Shown here in pieces: positions 26,950 to 35,755 of a DNA stretch of 54,054 nt; position 1 is the stretch's first letter; each line of letters opens with the position of its first letter. The notes under the pieces are model-generated. The model had not been told where the DNA came from. It ran no database searches and worked only from the letters and a program-made list of their open reading frames with translations. Origin of the DNA: Maribrevibacterium harenarium (GTDB lineage: Bacteria; Pseudomonadota; Gammaproteobacteria; Pseudomonadales; Marinomonadaceae); assembly GCF_006385675.1 (NCBI RefSeq), contig NZ_VFRR01000022.1, positions 1-54,054 on the forward strand. Direction: 5' to 3'. A program made the translations under genes and the position numbers.

Positions 26950-27294
26950 ATGAATAAGCATTTCGATCTGGTCGATTATCGAGAGCGCTTGGGAGCGAAT
27001 GAAGAGCTCATGCTCCTGGTGGTTAATGAGTTTCGGCGGGAAATACAAGATTTTATGGGGCAGTTAGAACAGGCTGTTCAGTCTGGTGATCTGCCCAAAG
27101 TTGCTGCCCTGTCCCACCGTATTAAGGGGGCAAGCTCAGAAGTCTCTGCGATGAATATCCCAACTATTTGTAAATCTCTAGAGTTGGCCGCGAAAGCGGA
27201 AGAAACCGACCGCGTTGCTATTCTTCACCAAGATCTCGTAATGGCGATAGAAGCGTACCGACAGGAACTAGATCAAGTGCTACCGAATAACTAG
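26950..27294 (+). CDS. Stand-alone histidine phosphotransfer (Hpt) protein
   Basis: A 114-aa Hpt protein with the motif SHRIKGASSEVSA; His56 is the expected phosphorylated residue and the KG pair follows it. It begins 33 bases after the hybrid kinase that would hand it phosphate from Asp974. The next acceptor is unknown; the receiver-CheC protein at 32091 is the nearest candidate. AGGGAT precedes the ATG. Confidence 0.9.
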   Translation: MNKHFDLVDYRERLGANEELMLLVVNEFRREIQDFMGQLEQAVQSGDLPKVAALSHRIKGASSEVSAMNIPTICKSLELAAKAEETDRVAILHQDLVMAIEAYRQELDQVLPNN

Positions 27295-27379
27295 GCGTTG
27301 TTACTTGTTTGACATAGAATGGCGATAAAGTGACCAAGATCATTCGTCTACGTCGGGTAACTTGCAAGGAGATAAGGAA

Positions 27380-28831
27380 GTGAAATATTTGCTGCGGTCG
27401 GTATTTGTTGCCGGTTTAGTTTTGTCTTCAACCGCCAGTCTTGCTGGATCCTTGTTTTTTACTTCTAACACACCTGATATTTTTGCCTCAGACTCCTATT
27501 CATTAGAGCGTCTGGCGGGGTATGTAAAAGCTCAAAAACAGCACAAACAAGCTTTCTTTCTTCACGGCGGGGACAGTTTATTTCCTAACCCTCTATCTGT
27601 TTATGATAATGGCTCGCACATGGTCTCTATCATGAATGGGATGGGCGTCGACGCCATGACCGTCAACCGTCGTGAATTTACCCGCGGTATGGACCAAATC
27701 TCACTACGCACTAGCGAGAGTTTGTTCCCAATGGTGTTATCTAATCTGAAAGATATACGTACCGGTCGTCCAATTGATGGGGTGATGACAGATTATATTG
27801 CTCCAGTTGGACAAATGCGCATCGGTATACTCAGTTATATTGCCGATACGGTAAATAGCACCTACCTTATGGGCGAAGCAGAAGTGGATATGTCCATTGA
27901 GGGGCTCTCGCCTCGTATCGCGGCATTGCGTCAAAGAGGTGCCGATTATGTCGTGCTCGTGACCGAGCCGGACTTTATCAAAATGGTGCCGGACTCGATT
28001 TTTGCCGGCCTAGATGTACTAATTACCACTAAAGAGACTAGTGACTCGGTTACCGAAGGCCGCCCGTTACGGATTGTCAGTGGCGGTATGGATGACGAAT
28101 TGATTGAGATCGAATTCACTCGCCAAGGCGTTTCTGCGGTTGTGCATCACTATTTGGATGCAGCGCCAGATCCTGAAGTAAGCGCAATGATTGCTCGTTA
28201 TACGGGACAACTGAGTATCGTGCTTGATCAACCGTTAGCTACATTAGCAGTGGGTATGGATTCTTTACGCTCTAACATTCGCACTGGGGAATCTGCCTGG
28301 GGGAATGTGGTAGTAGATGCGCTACGCCACTTTACCAAAGCCGATATTGCCGCAGTAAACAGTGGCAGCATTAGAGGCTATCGTACTTATCCGGGTGGCT
28401 ATCAAATGACCCGCCGGGATGTACAGGCGGAGTTACCATTTGGCGGCGCTGTGTATACTGTCAAAATGACGCCCTCAGAAATCAATAACATGTTGGAAAA
28501 CTCGCTTTCGCGTATTGAAGAAAGTGATGGTCGTTACCTGCAGGTTGCGGGCTTACGTGTTACTTATGATACTAGGTTGCCGGTAGGACAACGTTTAGTG
28601 AACGTGACCGATGAACAAGGAGCGCCACTAACAGGGTTTCAGTATAAAGTCGCAATCACTGACTATATGCTCCGGGGCGGCGATGAATATAAATTTAATC
28701 AGCGTCAAGTCATCCCAGATCTGACCGCAGAGAACCGCTATTTGTGGAATATCGTGTCGGAATTTTTGATGCAGAGTGCACAGCTGACTCCGACGTTAAA
28801 AGGTCGATTAGTGGATCTTTCAAAGGAATGA
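27380..28831 (+). CDS. Periplasmic 5'-nucleotidase-like protein lacking its metal-site histidines
   Basis: A 483-aa UshA-type protein starting at GTG 27380 with AAGGAGATAAGGA upstream. It has a signal peptide (cleavage after STASLA). The metallophosphatase half is degenerate: the usual N-terminal DxH motif reads FTSNTPD, GNHEFD reads VNRREFT, and the later GHSH region reads TTKETSD, though HGGDS keeps one Asp. The C-terminal nucleotide-binding half is well kept (AVNSGSIRGYR, ELPFGGAVYTVKMT, DYMLRGGDEYKF with the Asp of UshA's substrate site). Hydrolysis is unlikely but ligand binding is plausible. It lies between an Hpt gene and a membrane diguanylate cyclase (13-base gap), which suggests a sensory role. 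Confidence 0.85.
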   Translation: MKYLLRSVFVAGLVLSSTASLAGSLFFTSNTPDIFASDSYSLERLAGYVKAQKQHKQAFFLHGGDSLFPNPLSVYDNGSHMVSIMNGMGVDAMTVNRREFTRGMDQISLRTSESLFPMVLSNLKDIRTGRPIDGVMTDYIAPVGQMRIGILSYIADTVNSTYLMGEAEVDMSIEGLSPRIAALRQRGADYVVLVTEPDFIKMVPDSIFAGLDVLITTKETSDSVTEGRPLRIVSGGMDDELIEIEFTRQGVSAVVHHYLDAAPDPEVSAMIARYTGQLSIVLDQPLATLAVGMDSLRSNIRTGESAWGNVVVDALRHFTKADIAAVNSGSIRGYRTYPGGYQMTRRDVQAELPFGGAVYTVKMTPSEINNMLENSLSRIEESDGRYLQVAGLRVTYDTRLPVGQRLVNVTDEQGAPLTGFQYKVAITDYMLRGGDEYKFNQRQVIPDLTAENRYLWNIVSEFLMQSAQLTPTLKGRLVDLSKE

Positions 28832-28844
28832 GTTAGGTAGCAGG

Positions 28845-30782
28845 ATGTCACACACAAAAAAGATAGCGGCGTGTTTTTATAGTCTTGGTTGGCGCGCTTC
28901 ATTGGCTCTATCGTTGATGGTCGCCTTGCTAATTGGTTCCGGTTGGTATTCCTATGCGCAAATTAACGCATTGACCCAAGCCACTGAGAAGCATGCAAGC
29001 GAACATCTCCCTAGCCTCGAATTGCTCAACGCTACACAGCTCAGTATCACCCGTCTTGCCAATCTATCTGGCAATATAGCCAATAGTAGTGCCCCGGCAG
29101 AAGTTAGGGTATTACTGGCCGAAGTTCGTAGTGAAATTATCAATATTCGTCGCTATTTAAATACGTTAGAAAAAAATCCGGAGATAGAAGCTTTAAATAA
29201 GGTTGTGGATCTGTTGGAGCCAAATATTGAGCAAATCGGCGTATACAAAGCAACATTGGCCCAGCTACAGCATGACTATGACAAGCAGTATCTCAGTGTC
29301 GTTGACGCCGTAATACAATATTTAATGAGCGCCGACGCCGATAATAAGCTTGTGGCGGTGAATCTTGTGCGCCAATTGGCGGCTTTGAACGAGGCTGAGC
29401 GCCAATTCGAAGTGGCTCAGGTGCGCCGCGAAATTCAGGCCAGTATTCAGGAATTGAAACTTCAGCAATCTGACTTGTATGACGCTACCCACGCAGCGAT
29501 ATTGGCGGACGGCGGTTTATTTGAAAATCGCCATAACTTCGACCAACTTCAGGCGGATATCATGCGCTTGGATACACAGAACCGGATCTTGCTAGGCAAC
29601 GTGGTGGATTACGGTAAGCGAGTGTATAGCTCAATGGAGCAGTCTGTTATGGCCCAAGCGACCTCTTTACGGGAAAATTCTGAGTCGGTGAGTCAGTCGT
29701 TCTTTTGGGTTGCAAGCATTCAAGTGTTACTAGGAATCTTGCTCTTTGTGTATTTCCGCTATCGAGTATTCGCTCGCCTCTCCGCATTGAGGCATTTAGT
29801 TTCCGAGGACGGCATGATTGATGCTGATGAATTGGGATATTTTGACAAACGCAATGAAATTGGACAACTCGTTCATCAGCTCGACAGCTATCTGAAAACC
29901 ATACGCAGTCAACAGCAACAAATTGCCAATGTGAGTGTGCAGCTGGAAAATATTATTCGCCAATCACAAATGCGAGTTGCTGTTTTAGCTGAAGATAACG
30001 TGTTGTTTTGCAGTGAATCTCTCGCGGCAGTATTCCCTGAACATCCGCTCAACACTATCTATGATTTCCCCGAGAAAGTTGTCGCGGCGCTACAAGATCC
30101 ACCGACTTCAACTGAGCCAGAACTGATTTTGTCGGCCTTCTATGATGCTCACCATCAGCGTTGGTATGACGTGAGTTGTTCTCAGGTGATGTGGTCTGAT
30201 CAAGCCGCCTCCTTAATTTCTTTTGCTGATGTGACGGAGCGAGTCCGGGTTACGACCGAATTCAAACGCACCTTATCAGCAGTGGAGAACGAAGCATTTC
30301 TGGATCCATTAACAGGGTTATATAACCGAAAAATGCTGGATAAGCGTGAGCGTCAGGTAAACAGCAAAAAAATCGCTCAAAATGGCTTCGCTGTACTCTT
30401 GTTCGATGTGGACTTTTTTAAAGACTATAATGACCACTATGGTCACTTGCGTGGCGATGAGGCACTAAAAATGGTGGCCGAGGTCTTGCGTCGAAATTGC
30501 CCAGAGCACGCTGATGCGATTCGCTATGGTGGGGAAGAGTTCGTATTGTTAATCAACAGCCGAGATCGAGCCACCCTGACTGAGTTAGCCAATTTAGTAT
30601 TGGACGAAGTCTTTGCCCTAGAGCAGCAGCATCCTACTTCTGCCTATGGATATCTCAGTTTGAGCTGTGGTATCGCTATCAGCGAGCCTGGAGTCGAGAG
30701 TTTGCTGGCTTGTTTTGATCGAGCGGATCAGTGTTTATATCAAGCCAAAAACAACGGTCGCAATTGTGTGGTGGTCGCGTAA
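28845..30782 (+). CDS. Membrane-bound diguanylate cyclase (GGDEF)
   Basis: A 645-aa protein: a transmembrane helix near residues 17-37, a long helical periplasmic region (~40-280), a second helix near 285-302, a HAMP-like linker with a PAS-like stretch (~370-470), and a C-terminal GGDEF domain. DPLTGLYNRKML and FDVDFFKDYNDHYGHLRGDE bind metal and GTP, and the catalytic loop is intact (GGEEF, residues 562-566). The RxxD feedback site is missing, so product inhibition at that site is not expected. It follows the pseudo-nucleotidase by 13 bases, which could feed its periplasmic domain. Confidence 0.92.
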   Translation: MSHTKKIAACFYSLGWRASLALSLMVALLIGSGWYSYAQINALTQATEKHASEHLPSLELLNATQLSITRLANLSGNIANSSAPAEVRVLLAEVRSEIINIRRYLNTLEKNPEIEALNKVVDLLEPNIEQIGVYKATLAQLQHDYDKQYLSVVDAVIQYLMSADADNKLVAVNLVRQLAALNEAERQFEVAQVRREIQASIQELKLQQSDLYDATHAAILADGGLFENRHNFDQLQADIMRLDTQNRILLGNVVDYGKRVYSSMEQSVMAQATSLRENSESVSQSFFWVASIQVLLGILLFVYFRYRVFARLSALRHLVSEDGMIDADELGYFDKRNEIGQLVHQLDSYLKTIRSQQQQIANVSVQLENIIRQSQMRVAVLAEDNVLFCSESLAAVFPEHPLNTIYDFPEKVVAALQDPPTSTEPELILSAFYDAHHQRWYDVSCSQVMWSDQAASLISFADVTERVRVTTEFKRTLSAVENEAFLDPLTGLYNRKMLDKRERQVNSKKIAQNGFAVLLFDVDFFKDYNDHYGHLRGDEALKMVAEVLRRNCPEHADAIRYGGEEFVLLINSRDRATLTELANLVLDEVFALEQQHPTSAYGYLSLSCGIAISEPGVESLLACFDRADQCLYQAKNNGRNCVVVA

Positions 30783-30817
30783 AATAGATCTCTTGACCAC
30801 GCCACAGGGGAGTGACC

Positions 30818-31990
30818 ATGCAAGTTTCACGCGCTTTATGCATTCCAGATCCAGTACGCTTGCAGCGTTATCGCCATTTGCCGGAGCTTGGCCCGTCCAT
30901 TCTATTTTTTAGTGGTGGCTCAGCACTGAATAAGTTGAGCCGAGAACTCAAACGTTATACTCACAACTCTATTCATCTGGTTACTCCGTTTGATTCCGGT
31001 GGCAGTTCGGCCCACTTGCGTAGGGCATTTGCCATGCCAGCGGTGGGAGATTTGCGTAGTCGAATCATGGCTCTGGCTGATGAAACTGTGCTCGGGCAGC
31101 CCGATGTTTATCACCTGTTCAGCCACCGTTTAGCTAAACACCAATCACAAACTGCTTTGAAGGCTGAATTAGAACGCCTAGTAAATGGCGAACATACCTT
31201 GATCAAGCCGGTCTCGAATCCGCTGAAATCACTCATTCAAACGCAATTACGAGTTGTGCAGCAGAGACTCCCAGAGGAGTTTGATTTGCGTGGAGCAAGT
31301 GTCGGCAACCTGATTATTGCAGGTGGCTACCTGAACAATGAGTGGCAGCTTGATCCCATCGTCTTTTTATTTTCTCGATTGGTAAAAACCTTGGGGCAGG
31401 TAGTCACTATTGTGGATGCTGATGCCCACCTAGGGGTGCGTTTGCAGGACGGCACTATGGTGCTAGGGCAGCATTTATTAACTGGGAAAGAAGTTGCGCC
31501 GCTTGCTTCTCCTATCACCAGCATTTGGTTGAATGACGGAGAGCAGAGCCATAAAGAAGTGTCTCTATCCTTGTCGGAAGATCGAGGGGCACTGATACGC
31601 GAGGCGGATATTATTTGTTACCCACCCGGCAGTTTCTTTTCCAGTATCTGTGCCAATCTTTTAGTTGCTGGGGTGAGTGAGGCAATTGGTCAGAATCCTA
31701 ACCCCAAAATTTATCTACCCAATTTGGGGACCGACCCGGAACAATTAGGCTGGAGTCTCATGGATCGAATCGTATTTCTAATTCGTCTTGTATCCGGTCG
31801 GGAACCCGAGTTCAATGTTACTCACCCCGTATTAACTTGGCTGCTTTTGGACTGTGATTACGATTATGGCGAAGTAAATGAAGTATCGCTGGATAAATTA
31901 GGTATCACGGTAGTGAGAGCGCCACTGAAACGCAATGAACATCAATATGACGAGGTATTAGTGGCCGAAGCGCTACTATCTTTTGCATAA
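30818..31990 (+). CDS. CofD/YvcK superfamily protein
   Basis: A 390-aa protein with superfamily signatures: ILFFSGGSALNKLSREL (nucleotide/phosphate loop), VTPFDSGGSSAHLRRAFAMPAVGDLRSRI, and ADIICYPPGSFFSSICANLLVAGVSEAI. CofD makes the phospholactyl group of F420; YvcK is a UDP-sugar-binding regulator of envelope and carbon metabolism. No F420 genes are nearby, so a YvcK-like or separate CofD-related role is more likely. I chose ATG 30818 with AGGGGAG upstream over GTG 30812. It lies 35 bases after a diguanylate cyclase gene in the same direction. Confidence 0.83.
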   Translation: MQVSRALCIPDPVRLQRYRHLPELGPSILFFSGGSALNKLSRELKRYTHNSIHLVTPFDSGGSSAHLRRAFAMPAVGDLRSRIMALADETVLGQPDVYHLFSHRLAKHQSQTALKAELERLVNGEHTLIKPVSNPLKSLIQTQLRVVQQRLPEEFDLRGASVGNLIIAGGYLNNEWQLDPIVFLFSRLVKTLGQVVTIVDADAHLGVRLQDGTMVLGQHLLTGKEVAPLASPITSIWLNDGEQSHKEVSLSLSEDRGALIREADIICYPPGSFFSSICANLLVAGVSEAIGQNPNPKIYLPNLGTDPEQLGWSLMDRIVFLIRLVSGREPEFNVTHPVLTWLLLDCDYDYGEVNEVSLDKLGITVVRAPLKRNEHQYDEVLVAEALLSFA

Positions 31991-32090
31991 TAAGGTTACT
32001 ATTTGTGCACTATTGTTAACTTAATTGTCTGAATGGTAGCGTCACGTCTTAATCGTTGATGTGCCTGAGCCGGACTGAGCACGGCAGAAT

Positions 32091-33113
32091 ATGAGTAAAA
32101 GAGTTCTAATATGTGATGATTCGGGTATCGCCCGCAAACAGTTGGCGCGTACCTTGCCCAAAAGCTGGGATGCCCACGTTGACTATGCTACTAATGGTCA
32201 GGAAGCCGTAGATTTCATTGCAGCCAATGGCGTGGATCTACTTTTCCTAGACCTCAATATGCCAGTCTTAGATGGCTATCAGACACTTGAAGCGCTCAAG
32301 AGTATGGCAAATGCTCCCCAGGTGATAGTGGTATCTGGGGATATTCAGCCGCAGGCTCTAGAGCGCGTCCGCCTATTGGGAGCCATTGATTTCCTGAAAA
32401 AGCCGGTGGACAGTGGGGTGCTACAGCAAGCCCTAGAACGACATCATCTACTCGGTATCCAGGACGATTCCTTAGAAAAACTCATTGTTGCTCAGCCTGT
32501 TGAAGGTATAGAGAAGTTCACTCTTTCACAGGTTCTGCAAGAGGTGTCAAACATCTCCATGGGCCGTGCTGCCAGCGTCTTGGCGGATATGCTCAATGTC
32601 TTTATCAAGTTGCCGGTGCCCAAGGTAAATATCCTTGAAGTCAGCGAACTACAAATGGCGCTTTCATATAGTGGTGTTGGTAGCAGTCGCTGCTCTGCAG
32701 TATCCCAAGGTTATGTGGGGGCGGGTATTGCCTTTGAAGCGCTGCTGGTTTTCTCTGACTCTAGCTTTCCTGACATGGCGAAGCTATTGAATGTTACCGA
32801 CAAGATAGATCGTGACCTCGAAACCGAATTATTGATGGATGTATCGTCTGTCTTGGTTGGTCCCTATATGGCAGCCTTGGGCGAACAGCTAAATGTAGAT
32901 TTCAGTCATAGCCACCCAGTTTTACTAGGGCAGCATGTACAGATCAGTGATTTAATCAATGTGAAGCGTGCTCAATGGAAGCGTACGTTGGCAGTAGAAA
33001 TTGCCTACGAGGTGGAGAATTATAAGATCAGTTGTGACCTGATGTTGCTGTTTACCGAAGATTCGCTGCCAGTCCTTGAAAAACTACTGTCCTACTTGGT
33101 AGAGGAAGATTAA
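32091..33113 (+). CDS. Response regulator with C-terminal CheC/CheX-like phosphatase domain
   Basis: A 340-aa protein. An N-terminal receiver (~1-122) with Asp54 in FLDLNMPVLDG and the switch Lys in FLKKPVD is followed by a CheC-like domain (~145-335, VLADMLNVFIKLPVPKVNIL and LETELLMDVSSVLVG). Some canonical CheC catalytic Glu/Asn pairs are not obvious, so phosphatase activity is uncertain. The gene ends 2 bases before a GGDEF gene, so the pair is probably co-translated. The receiver could accept phosphate from the Hpt protein 5 kb upstream, an inference from neighbourhood only. Confidence 0.85.
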   Translation: MSKRVLICDDSGIARKQLARTLPKSWDAHVDYATNGQEAVDFIAANGVDLLFLDLNMPVLDGYQTLEALKSMANAPQVIVVSGDIQPQALERVRLLGAIDFLKKPVDSGVLQQALERHHLLGIQDDSLEKLIVAQPVEGIEKFTLSQVLQEVSNISMGRAASVLADMLNVFIKLPVPKVNILEVSELQMALSYSGVGSSRCSAVSQGYVGAGIAFEALLVFSDSSFPDMAKLLNVTDKIDRDLETELLMDVSSVLVGPYMAALGEQLNVDFSHSHPVLLGQHVQISDLINVKRAQWKRTLAVEIAYEVENYKISCDLMLLFTEDSLPVLEKLLSYLVEED

Positions 33114-33115
33114 GA

Positions 33116-34075
33116 ATGAGCCAGCAACAAGATGATTTAACAGCACTTCACTGGCTATTCGATATGCTACAACATATTGATGTTGGCTTGGTGGTGATTA
33201 ACAAACGCTATGAAATTGAACTTTGGAATGGTTTTATGGAAAACCATTCAGGGGTTAGTTCCACCGCTGCCCGAAATAAATCCTTATTCAGCGTATTTCC
33301 GGATCTGAATGAAGAGTGGTTAAAACAGAAGTTTGATAATGTGCTGGCGCTGCGTACGCCGATTTATATTTCCTGGGAGCAGCGTCCCTATCTGTTTCCA
33401 TTTAAGTCCTATCGTTCCATCACAGGCATCGCTGACAAGATGTTTCAGAATGTGGTGATTCGTCCAATTAAAAATGCCAACGGCACCGTGACCCATTTAT
33501 GTGTCGTTGTTTACGATGTGACAGATGTGGCAACTAATAAAGCCGCTTTATCTGCAGCAAACCGCAAACTAGATCAGCTGAGTAAAATCGATGGCCTAAC
33601 CGAGCTGAGTAACCGAGCCACCTTGGATAGAGCATTGGATGTGGTCTATGATGCTTATAAGCTGCATGGTGGTGGCCCACACAGTTTGGTAATGGCCGAC
33701 ATTGACCATTTCAAAAAAGTGAACGACAGCTATGGTCACCAAGTCGGTGATGAGGTATTGCAGCAGTTTGCCAAAATTTTGAGTTCAGCCTCTCGACGTG
33801 GCGATTTTGTTGGCCGCTTTGGTGGAGAAGAGTTTGGTATTTTGCTTCCGAATACAGACAAAAATGGCGCTCAGGTATACTGCGAAAAGGTTCGTACCCA
33901 ACTTGAGGGTATGAAAATCGCCACTAGCCAAGGTGATATTAGCATCACGGTGAGTCTCGGAGTGTGTGAGTTAAATGATAAGGCGATGGGAGTGAAAGGA
34001 TGGCTAGCTGCGGCGGATAAAGCCCTTTATGCCGCCAAGCAACAAGGCCGAAATCGTACTGTGGTAGCGGACTAA
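33116..34075 (+). CDS. PAS-GGDEF diguanylate cyclase
   Basis: A 319-aa soluble protein: a PAS domain (~15-145, VGLVVINKRYEIELWN), a short coiled linker and a GGDEF domain (~155-319). DGLTELSNRATLD and ADIDHFKKVNDSYGHQVGDE are intact, and the active loop GGEEF lies at residues 236-240. The RRGD at the expected distance upstream is a feedback I-site, which the neighbouring membrane cyclase lacks. It lies 2 bases after the receiver-CheC gene, suggesting that protein controls it. A strong terminator follows. Confidence 0.93.
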   Translation: MSQQQDDLTALHWLFDMLQHIDVGLVVINKRYEIELWNGFMENHSGVSSTAARNKSLFSVFPDLNEEWLKQKFDNVLALRTPIYISWEQRPYLFPFKSYRSITGIADKMFQNVVIRPIKNANGTVTHLCVVVYDVTDVATNKAALSAANRKLDQLSKIDGLTELSNRATLDRALDVVYDAYKLHGGGPHSLVMADIDHFKKVNDSYGHQVGDEVLQQFAKILSSASRRGDFVGRFGGEEFGILLPNTDKNGAQVYCEKVRTQLEGMKIATSQGDISITVSLGVCELNDKAMGVKGWLAAADKALYAAKQQGRNRTVVAD

Positions 34076-34094
34076 AAAGTCACAGCAAATAACC

Positions 34095-34123
34095 AAGAGG
34101 GGCGCAACGGGCGCCCCTCTTTT
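34095..34123. terminator. Bidirectional terminator closing the signalling run
   Basis: AAGAGGGGCGC/GCGCCCCTCTT, an 11-bp perfect stem with a 5-base loop, then T residues on the plus strand. It lies between the convergent GGDEF and rimB-rimK genes. Confidence 0.9.
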
Positions 34124-34127
34124 GTTA

Positions 34128-35504
34128 TCAGCGACCTGCGATATGTTTTTCTATAGCAGTAATCATTCGAGACGCGATATCTTCATTGGTAGCGGTTTCT
34201 ATACCTTGTAAGCCCGGTGAAGAGTTCACTTCAAGTACCAGCGGCCCCTTATTGGAACGAATAAGATCCACCCCGGCCACCTTCAAATTCATGGCCTTGG
34301 CCGCTTTGACGGCGATGCGTTTTTCTTCTGGCGTAATCTTGATCAGCTCGGCACGTCCACCTTGGTGAATATTCGCGCGGAATTCACCAGGAGCTGCAGT
34401 ACGCTGAATCGAAGCCACCACGCGACCGTCGATAACAAAGCAACGTAAGTCTTTACCGCTGGCCTCTTTAACAAACTCTTGTACCAAAATATTGGCATTA
34501 AGGCTCTTGAAAGCATTAATTACCGACTCGGCCGCCTTTTTGGTTTCTGCCAATACCACGCCTTTGCCTTGGGTGCCTTCCAACAACTTAATAATCAATG
34601 GCGCTCCACCCACCATATTGATCAAGTCATTCGTGTCTAGGGGTGAATTAGCGAAGCCCGTCGTTGGAACATGTAGGTCATGCTCTAGCAACAACTGCAA
34701 CGAACGCAGCTTATCGCGAGACTGGGCGATAGCATTAGAGTTGTTGAGGCAGTATATGCCCAGAGACTCGAACTGACGTAGCAGTGTGCAAGCGTAGAAA
34801 GTCATATTTGGACGAATACGCGGAATGACGGCATCAAGGTCATTGAGGACACGACCACCGCGATAATGAATCTCCGGGCGTGTGCCATCTAGTTTCATGT
34901 AGCAGTGTTTGACGTTAAGGAACTGGATTTCATGGCCTCTGGATTCGGCAGCCTCCATGATTCGACGATTGCTGTACAACTCAGGGTTGCTGGCTAACAG
35001 GCCGATTCTTAGACCGCTTTCCTTAATTTCTGGAGCTTTATACAAATCTGCTAGGGTGTCACGGGGGCGATCACCTAGGATGCAGTGAATTTGCGGGTCA
35101 ACGATAACGCGACCATTCATGGCCTCGCGGCCGAGTAGCATACGAAAGCCCATGCTATCTCGGTCGGTTAAGGTAACTTCAATGTCCCAGCTCTGTTCAC
35201 CGACTAAAATTGGCACGCAGATCACATAGCGTTTCTCCCGATCACCGGATGAACTCTTGATAATGCGCTGGTCAACCACTTCCGCTTCACAGTGTACAAA
35301 TACTTTGCGGTTGTCTTGCAGTGGGTGTACCTCAAAATTTACCCAAAGCTGCCCCTTGCGTGTAAACGTCTGGATATTGACCGCATGTAGGGAGGAGGTC
35401 TTCGCTCCGGAGTCCACACGGGCCTTGATAGCTGGAATATTTAAGGATGGAAACGCACACCACTCAGCGTTACCGATGATCATTTTTTGCTCGAAATTCG
35501 TCAT
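34128..35504 (-). CDS. rimK: RimB-RimK fusion: retropepsin-like domain plus ATP-grasp glutamate ligase
   Basis: A 458-aa two-domain protein. Residues ~1-150 match the RimB family, formerly called ATP-dependent zinc protease and related to retropepsins, with the DSGAKT motif at 31-36 and LLGREAMNGR. Residues ~165-458 are RimK (ATP-grasp): NNSNAIAQSRDKLRSLQLL, LLEGTQGKGVVLAET, DLRCFVIDGRVVASIQRTA and the Mg2+-site VLEVNSSPGLQGIE. RimK adds glutamates to the C-terminus of ribosomal protein S6; in Pseudomonas rimA, rimB and rimK act together. Here two of the three are one polypeptide. Confidence 0.92.
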   Translation of the reverse strand: MTNFEQKMIIGNAEWCAFPSLNIPAIKARVDSGAKTSSLHAVNIQTFTRKGQLWVNFEVHPLQDNRKVFVHCEAEVVDQRIIKSSSGDREKRYVICVPILVGEQSWDIEVTLTDRDSMGFRMLLGREAMNGRVIVDPQIHCILGDRPRDTLADLYKAPEIKESGLRIGLLASNPELYSNRRIMEAAESRGHEIQFLNVKHCYMKLDGTRPEIHYRGGRVLNDLDAVIPRIRPNMTFYACTLLRQFESLGIYCLNNSNAIAQSRDKLRSLQLLLEHDLHVPTTGFANSPLDTNDLINMVGGAPLIIKLLEGTQGKGVVLAETKKAAESVINAFKSLNANILVQEFVKEASGKDLRCFVIDGRVVASIQRTAAPGEFRANIHQGGRAELIKITPEEKRIAVKAAKAMNLKVAGVDLIRSNKGPLVLEVNSSPGLQGIETATNEDIASRMITAIEKHIAGR

Positions 35505-35755
35505 AGTGCAAACTCAATAGACGACATACCTTCATACGTTATCCGTATTTGCCAAGAGTTGTGCTCTTAGTTGAAGGTCTTTGTCGTTAGGGACTTAGAT
35601 GTTGCCGTTATAGCCTATAAACGCGTTCTTAGTAAGTCCTAAACGCTAAACTTGCATTATTATTTGGCATGAATGACTACCATCACGGCAAACTATTGTA
35701 TTCCCGCGGTTGGGCATTAATATGTGATGGTTTGATAAGCAAAGTGGAGCCATGA

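Noticed and set aside
30818..31990. Part of an F420 biosynthesis pathway
   Set aside because: The CofD-like fold alone is not enough; no other F420 genes appear in the window.
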